Shown in pieces: positions 58,156 to 64,000 of a stretch of 64,000 nucleotides of DNA. Origin of the DNA: Atriophallophorus winterbourni (lineage: Eukaryota > Platyhelminthes > Trematoda > Plagiorchiida > Microphallidae); contig JACCGJ010001806.1 of assembly GCA_013407085.1 (NCBI GenBank), forward strand, positions 23,690-87,689. Reading direction: 5' to 3'. The notes below the pieces were generated by a model. That model searched no databases and was not told where the DNA came from. It saw only the letters and a program-made list of their open reading frames with translations. The position numbers and the translations under genes were made by a program. The first letter of the stretch is position 1, and every line of letters starts with the position of its first letter.

Positions 58156-59289
58156 TCGCTACCTATTTTATATTGTTCAATGTTTTGCGATATACATGGC
58201 GCTGTTTAGAAATCTTCAAGTATTATCTCACAATTTATCATTTAATAACTTTAGTTTTTCGTTTCTCCATTTATTTATCTAAGATTCTGCCACGAATGAA
58301 CTTTGTTTCTCCATAGATGTTTCCAGTTTTATATCTAATAAATTATTTTGCCAATGTGAGTTCAACTTGATCGAAAAGTTTCAAAAGATTTGCTCAACCA
58401 ATGTTATTATATGTTCCTTCTTATTGATTTCGCAACCACAAATGTGCATACAAAAATGTCTAAGTACAATCCACTGGTATTTCATATTGTGTCCGATCAT
58501 AAAGTCATTAGTTTCACTGCAGAGAATTTGCCGCGGAAATGTTGACCTAGCGAAATAATTGACCACCCGTTGATTTCCAAGCAATCATTCGAAATGATTA
58601 GCGAATCACACGAACCCATGATCCTGATGGTGACAGGTGTCGATTGGTGAGGGTGATAATAACGGCTGAATTAAGACTGAACCAGCAGCTGAATCCTCCA
58701 ATAATCTTATTTTGATTTCATACATAATTATTTTTATTTGAACTTTGGTTAATGAAAAACTCCAGTTCACACTTGGTATTTGCTTCTCACGTTAGTTACA
58801 GTTGAAACGTCATATTTGTAATTGTAACAAAATCTGGTAATTATATAGTGGATGTGTAAAGCATGGAATACCTTGAACACATACCATACCAGCTTGAAAT
58901 TGTGAACATATTCTGTTGTCTCACGAAATTAAACTTGCTAAATCAATTTGAAATGATTGTCCATAATAAATAACCTAATATTGAAATATCCATATTTGCA
59001 TGCATCAACTGAACATATCACAACCGGTTCATCGTTGATTGCATTGACCAGATAACGTGAGCATATAATGCGCAAAGCTACTATCTTATAGTGATTTTGA
59101 TGTTTAGGTTTTATTACTATATTTTGAGTAGTTAGGTTCTGAGTGGATCTTGATTGATCTAATTTTCGAACTTGGGCCCGTTGACACATATTTAATATAC
59201 GAATGATACGGAATGCGTGAAGCACTTTCAAATTCTGCGCAAACTTTTAATCATAGTGAAACGAATGTATGAATTGGTTCAGATTTCTC
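58156..59289. other. No gene recognised
   Basis: The minus-strand frame 58938-59231 has no motif. Confidence 0.4.
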
Positions 59290-59625
59290 TAATAATTGTC
59301 TGTTTTCATTGCTGGCTTCCTTCTGTCGATGCTGCATTTGGATGTTCATCATGCTGGCTTCCTTCTGTCGATGCTGCATTTGGATGTGCATCACAAACGT
59401 ATGATTGTTTCATGTTCAACAGCGTTCCTAGTAAAATAGCAGTACGGGTTTGGAGGATGAATCTATTTTAACGATCTCAACATTATCTATACTTGGTCGT
59501 TCGGGGAAGGCCGCACTCGGACGGCGTAATATACGTCCAGTAGCCGGAAGCAGTATCTTTTCATCATCAGCTTATAGATGACGCGTCACACAGTATCTCC
59601 CAAGTGAGCGATCAAGAGGAAGTTT
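59290..59625 (-). mobile_element. Family R LINE, 3' tail fragment with internal duplication
   Basis: On the plus strand TTGCTGGCTTCCTTCTGTCG and ATGTGCATCACAA match the 3' tail of the 49571-52020 copy (GGTCTCCTTCAATCGATGTC, then ATGTACATCACAA). CTCCCAAGTGAGCGATCAAG (about 59597) matches CTCCAATGTGAGTGGACAAG there. A 42-bp block is duplicated at 59310-59393. Confidence 0.5.
59310..59393. repeat. 42-bp tandem duplication
   Basis: Units 59310-59351 and 59352-59393 differ by one base near the end (TTCATCA versus TGCATCA). The unit is a multiple of three, so an overlapping open frame (59217-59471) stays open and repeats CWLPSVDAAFGC; I take this as incidental. Confidence 0.95.
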
Positions 59626-59655
59626 GTGAGGTCAATCTCAAAGATCATGTGCTTC

Positions 59656-59657
<2 letters not shown>

Positions 59658-59693
<36 letters not shown>
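59658..59693. repeat. TA dinucleotide repeat
   Basis: About 18 TA units. Confidence 0.95.
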
Positions 59694-59695
<2 letters not shown>

Positions 59696-60669
59696 TTGGC
59701 GGCAATTTAATCAATTTGAAGTATCACCCATCTGAGAACGTGATTTCAATACAGTCTGGCGTACGTCGTATTTCCGAAATGTTTAATCGAAATGCATATA
59801 GATGCTGTGAAACTTTGTATCTTCATCAATTTCTCATGAAACATTTGAGTTCATTGCAGTCAAACTATTTCAGCTTTTTTCCGCAATTGATTAAATAAAA
59901 TTCTCCTAATATCTGCAAAAAATATTCGGGAAAAATTCTACTTGACTTATTGTTCGCTATTTATTTTTCGCATTAATATGACTGTAAATTAAATTAAATT
60001 AGGAATTCGCTAAAATGTTTTCGATTCGGTGAACGACACTTGATCCCAATGAATAATTAATAGAAAATTTGTTAAAGTATATTTTACCGGCAGATATTTT
60101 TCACGTATATATATTACGGCGCTACAGTCTATGTAATCTCTTGCTATCTACTTAAATGCTAAACCGAATAATGTGCATAACGATAAGCAATTCAAGAAGA
60201 GTAACGCGAAATTAGAACGTTATCAACGGAAAACTATTTTTCATCAGTATCCCGGACAATATTACCCCGGTACAATTATCACAATTGTATAACCATAGAA
60301 GAAGTGTAAAGATTTTGCCCAAAAACATTCGACAGATTAGCTTTCGACTGATGTTGGAAACACAAAATTCGAGTACAGATTACAGAAAAATATTCACATA
60401 AATTATACTTATAATATCAACGAGATTAAGTTGTCGTCAATTGTTCAATAATATGTTCCTTTTGAGAAAAGAATCTTAATTCAAGTGCATTAAATGACTT
60501 TCAATAGTATGAAGTCCTGGATGGTAATACGATGTATTTATCGAGGCTTTGATGATGGTTGACTTTTAAGCTTCTGTCAAAAGGTGAGTAAGAAATCTGC
60601 TTGAGCACAATATTCATAAGTCGATTGTATGATGAAAAATGCTCCTTTTTATGTTAATTCAAGAATGTC
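59694..60669. other. No gene recognised
   Basis: Nothing supported. Confidence 0.4.
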
Positions 60670-60890
60670 CTCTGTTAGAATCTCTATATGATTATGTGTT
60701 TGAACAAAGTGGTCCGTGATACGAACTATATCAAGCAGTGACATTCAAGTATTATTCTGATTAACACATTTCCAGTGTTACAAGGCTCACTGAACGTAAC
60801 CTTACTGTATCACTTGATGATGGCAAACAGCCAGAAACCGGTAGTGGTGTGTAAGTGCGGGGAATAGAAGCAACCTACGAAATAATATCT
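60670..60890 (+). repeat. Family B hammerhead repeat, single unit, plus strand
   Basis: Body TATATGATTATGTGTTTGAA, GTGGTCCGTGATACGAAC, GTGACATTCAAG; tail CCAGTGTTACAAGGCTCACT and GAACGTAACCTTACTGTATC; ribozyme 60808-60849; flank GTAAGTGCGGGGAATAGAAG. Confidence 0.8.
60808..60849 (+). ncRNA. Hammerhead ribozyme (family B) with fully paired stems, one core change
   Basis: Stem I TATCAC with GTGGTG pairs at all six positions (two G-U). Stem II TGGC with GCCA pairs fully, including the first pair T-A that is C-A in other family B copies. AGAAACCGGTA is intact. The first core base is T (TTGATGA), which disturbs the C3-G8 pair and should reduce activity. Confidence 0.75.
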
Positions 60891-62239
60891 TTATTCCACA
60901 GCCTAAGTAATCTTGCAGACCCCAACTCCTCAGCTAAAACTAGTCAAAAAGTTTATCGGAATTAATTAAGTAAATTAAAGCAATACACTGGTCACTTCTA
61001 AACGCTTGAAACCAAGTCCTATAAATCTTCTCTACTATACTGTTTCAAACCATGTGATAACGTTTGCAAACCGAATAATAAACTAGACATACTTTCTCTG
61101 ACCAAAAAAGTAGCGTAATCTTATTGAAGTTCGGGTATCGGTGTTTTCAGCCTCAATGAACTGGTTAATTTTATACTCTAATGTTGTAGTCGTGCACTCG
61201 AGATGCACCTAAAATGATTGGATTGGGTTTGAACAGTGCTCTATGTTGGTCTCCTTCGGTAGATATTGCTTTGTAAACCTAGTCAAAGGTAGGAGTTAAT
61301 GGTACCCCTACATATTGGCAAGAACCGAACCGATTTTTGATTCATGGTTCTTGGAAACCTTTCGATTTCAGCACAAATTACAAATACTCAGCGGTAGGGA
61401 AAATCCATTGTCTTTTAGGGACGTAGTTAGAAAATAACTTAATCCGATCTCAAATATATAAGAAATGTTTCAGCTAAATCATGGTTATTGAATTCCAAAG
61501 TTATCGCTGCATCACGGTAATCTCGTTTTCACCATCTATGGAAAATTATGGTTATGGTTGTTTGTATGTAAACAATATAACCATTTTCTTCAAAAATTAG
61601 AAATTTTACAATTAATACTGTTCAAATGAAGGTCTGAGTAGATTGTATGACAATGGAAATTTTTTTAGTTTCATTTTAAGATTAGCTAACTCAGATTTCA
61701 TTCCTATTTTGGTTATTCATCTCATGGGTAGCAATAGTTGCCGTACATTGGAAACGAACCTTTTGTTATGGATTGTGATTTACAAATCCGATATTATGGG
61801 ATACACAGAGCGTTCTGTCAATCATCAAACCGTTTCAACAATGAAAGATTATCCAAAGGCTCAGATTGTTTTAGAAAGCAACGCATTCAAAATCTTTGTA
61901 AATAAGGTTCAAAAATAAGGAGGTAAAATCACACTGTATCGAACGCTTTACAGAGTCAAATAAAATGTACTACTGTTTACGTGAACAAGAAAGTAGAGTA
62001 TCAAATGATTTTTGATATTAAACAACGATGAAATATGAGATCGTGCTCAAGTATCACGAAATTAATAGGCTAGAGTTGGCAAATTAAAGCAACGCTGAGA
62101 GACTGTACCTTTGAATTGCATTATAACATTTCCTTCAATATTCGAACATTAAAATAGTTTGTGCCACTTACATGTGTGGGGACTGAAGTATTACATACGT
62201 AAAAAAATAGACTCGTCAGGTTTGTATAAATTATCACTG
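60891..62239. other. No gene recognised
   Basis: TTGGTCTCCTTCGGTAGATA at about 61235-61254 may be another family R 3' tail scrap. The open frame 61643-61918 has no motif or splice support. Confidence 0.4.
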
Positions 62240-63490
62240 ATAATCACGTGGATTATGCTATACCCCCGAGCAAACTGCAGGTTGTTGGTATTAAAGGGTA
62301 ACATCTTACTTAGATGAAAAACTACCTTCTCGATCGCAAGGCAACTGTACGTATTGATGGTGTTATGTCTAGATTTATCGAAGCCACTAGCGTTGTGCCA
62401 CAAGGTTTGTTACTTGTTCCGGTTTACTTTTTGGTCAACGAACTTACAAAACTCATCACAGCCAAGATGGTTTTCTTTTTCGGATGATGCTAAACGTTGA
62501 ATACAAATCAACTCAATGGTGGACTGTGTTGGCTAACATAGTGATTTGGATAAATTAAACAATTGGTCTGAGAGGAACAAGGTTCCATTTAACTTCAAAA
62601 AGTGCCGAATGTTGCAGATAGGCAGAGATTTCTTATTCTTGTAGAACATTTAAACTTAAAACTGGAATAACCAACAAAAGAAAAGAATGTTGGCTTGGGG
62701 ATTAGTCGAAGTCTCAAAAACAGTATGCAACGCGAACCCGTGTACAACCAAGCTAGCCGCGTGAGATGCATGCTCCTACGTAATGTTTAGATGCTTTTCT
62801 CTCAAATCTTCATTCTTGCTCATAAATATGTATATAAACTCCGTAATAGATTACTCAGTTCAAGCTTTGGCACCCTGACAACGAAATGACATCAAGATGC
62901 TTCAGAGGATTTATCACATAGCAGCTAAAATGGTGTACTGAATTCGCGACCTCCCTTATGAGAATCGACAGCAGCAGATATGTTCGATTGGATTTAATCA
63001 TCATTCATAAAATACTGAAATCAGAGATTCATTCTCTGATGCACTTATTTTCTCGATCAAGCCATACCACACGTACTCATACATTGGTATCGGTTATTCC
63101 ACATTAGCCACCGAAACTGTCATCGGCTCTGCTAATCAAAGCACGTTTGTTTCATATCGACTTCTAACCGTCGGACGTTGTACAATCATCTAGTGAAACA
63201 ATTTTTGTAACAAAATGGGTATATTTATGCTTATTAATCCCACCCTAAAACCCACTTATATAACTGAATTGAACAAAATTACACGATATATATCTAAACT
63301 AACATATATCCATATTACTGCATCACAATGTATGACATTTTTTTCTAGTTAAAAAAAATGTTGTTCTATCTAGTGGCATTATTTTTGTGTAAATATTAAT
63401 TGTTCTTATACGAATACCTCATGGTGCTGTTCCGAAAATTATTTATATTCCGTAAATTCTTGAATCTTCTATCTTGAATCTTGAATCATG
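62240..63490 (+). mobile_element. CR1-like LINE, RT core to 3' tail
   Basis: Broken frames read RKATVRIDGVMSRFIEATSV (about 62333-62392), VPQGLLLVPVYFLVNELTKL (matching the VPQGSVLGPLLFLIYIND block, about 62396-62455), then DLDKLNNWSERNKVPFNFKK (about 62549-62608) and CRMLQIG. Further down, SVIDYSVQALAP (about 62840-62877), KMLQRIYHIAAKMVY and IRDLPYENRQQQ follow the usual C-terminal order. It ends in a tandem CTTGAAT-type tail (about 63458-63487), as CR1-group elements often do. Dead copy. Confidence 0.72.
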
Positions 63491-64000
63491 TATTGGGATG
63501 AATTCTGTTCATTGCGCCTTCAAGAAATTAATTAAATTGCTTTGCATATGGAGTGTGTTTTTATTGAAATTTTGTGTTCGACTAAAGAAAATTGTTTTCT
63601 AAATACTACCAGGTTTCACTGTATTTCGCATACCATCTGAAAGCTATTAACACAGATGTCAGCGACCACCTAGCTAGGTCGATTATCCGCGAATTGGGAA
63701 TGAGAGTGATATGAAAAATTAGGTTGATAAACAGAATATTTTATTAATACACACAATCCAATTTTCTATTATCTAACCTAAATATTGTACTGTGTGCATG
63801 TATCACAAAACATCATTTCTAATTTCCACAGCAATACATTTTCAAGCAAGCGAAAACGTTTGGTCTTACGAGTGGAGGCCGTGCGCGATATTTGAAAAAG
63901 CTTTCAAGGTCAATCATACAAATCGTGGTAATGAAAGTTTTGAATGGGTAAGAAATGGCTGTCGCATAAGCTTCAAACATCAGTATTTACTTAATTCATA
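63491..64000. other. No gene recognised
   Basis: Nothing supported up to the window end. Confidence 0.4.

Noticed and set aside
59217..59471. Protein with a 14-residue repeat
   Set aside because: Explained by the 42-bp DNA duplication within a minus-strand LINE tail.

Overview
This is A+T-rich animal nuclear DNA with no operons, no dense genes and no recognisable tRNA or rRNA. It is dominated by decayed non-LTR retrotransposons (LINEs), simple repeats, and two related families of short repeats that carry hammerhead self-cleaving ribozyme (HHR) motifs. The mix of CR1-like and RTE-like LINEs with HHR-bearing short repeats recalls invertebrates such as flatworms (schistosomes carry an HHR repeat, Sm-alpha), but the sequence does not prove the phylum.

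HHR repeats. Family A (about 240 bp) lies at 1-265, 9690-9875, 10435-10605, 32800-32985, 38771-38905, 42719-42903, 43338-43692 and 48815-48912, with a remnant at 52842-52885. Family B (about 240 bp) lies at 15030-15200, 16090-17240 and 18290-18895 (both tandem), and at 30125-30345, 37750-38015, 44600-44895, 48940-49175 and 60670-60890. The best ribozyme (42827-42868) has every core nucleotide, a 6-bp stem I, a 4-bp stem II and a palindromic stem III of the kind used by dimeric hammerheads. Many copies are head-to-head or fold-back inverted repeats with the ribozyme in the loop. The tandem units, the ribozyme, the short length and the lack of coding capacity fit the animal 'retrozyme' / HHR-satellite class.

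LINEs. CR1-like copies are at 2350-4400 (-), 6130-7560 (-), 8645-9190 (+), 22370-22745 (+), 33040-34460 (+, two pieces), 44990-46262 (+) and 62240-63490 (+). A second LINE family, here called family R, is at 23215-24905 (+), 30908-31615 (+), 49571-52020 (-, the longest copy), 53760-54075 (+), 54785-55440 (-) and 59290-59625 (-). A Jockey/R1-group reverse transcriptase fragment lies at 20830-21485 (-). A short RTE-type element with a TGAA tail lies between two TA repeats at 34579-34952. Several 3' ends share a palindrome, AATAAA and a CTT tail. All LINE copies are broken by stops and frameshifts.

Host genes. Only isolated candidate exons are visible: 27807-28076 (+, 90 codons, strong splice sites at both ends), 36167-36386 (+, ATG, hydrophobic leader, cysteine-rich, followed by GTAAGT) and, less certainly, 41214-41547 (-, possible last exon). 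None could be assigned to a family. A 1000-base run of N (41719-42718) is an assembly gap abutting a fold-back HHR repeat. The long remaining stretches look like intron or intergenic DNA.
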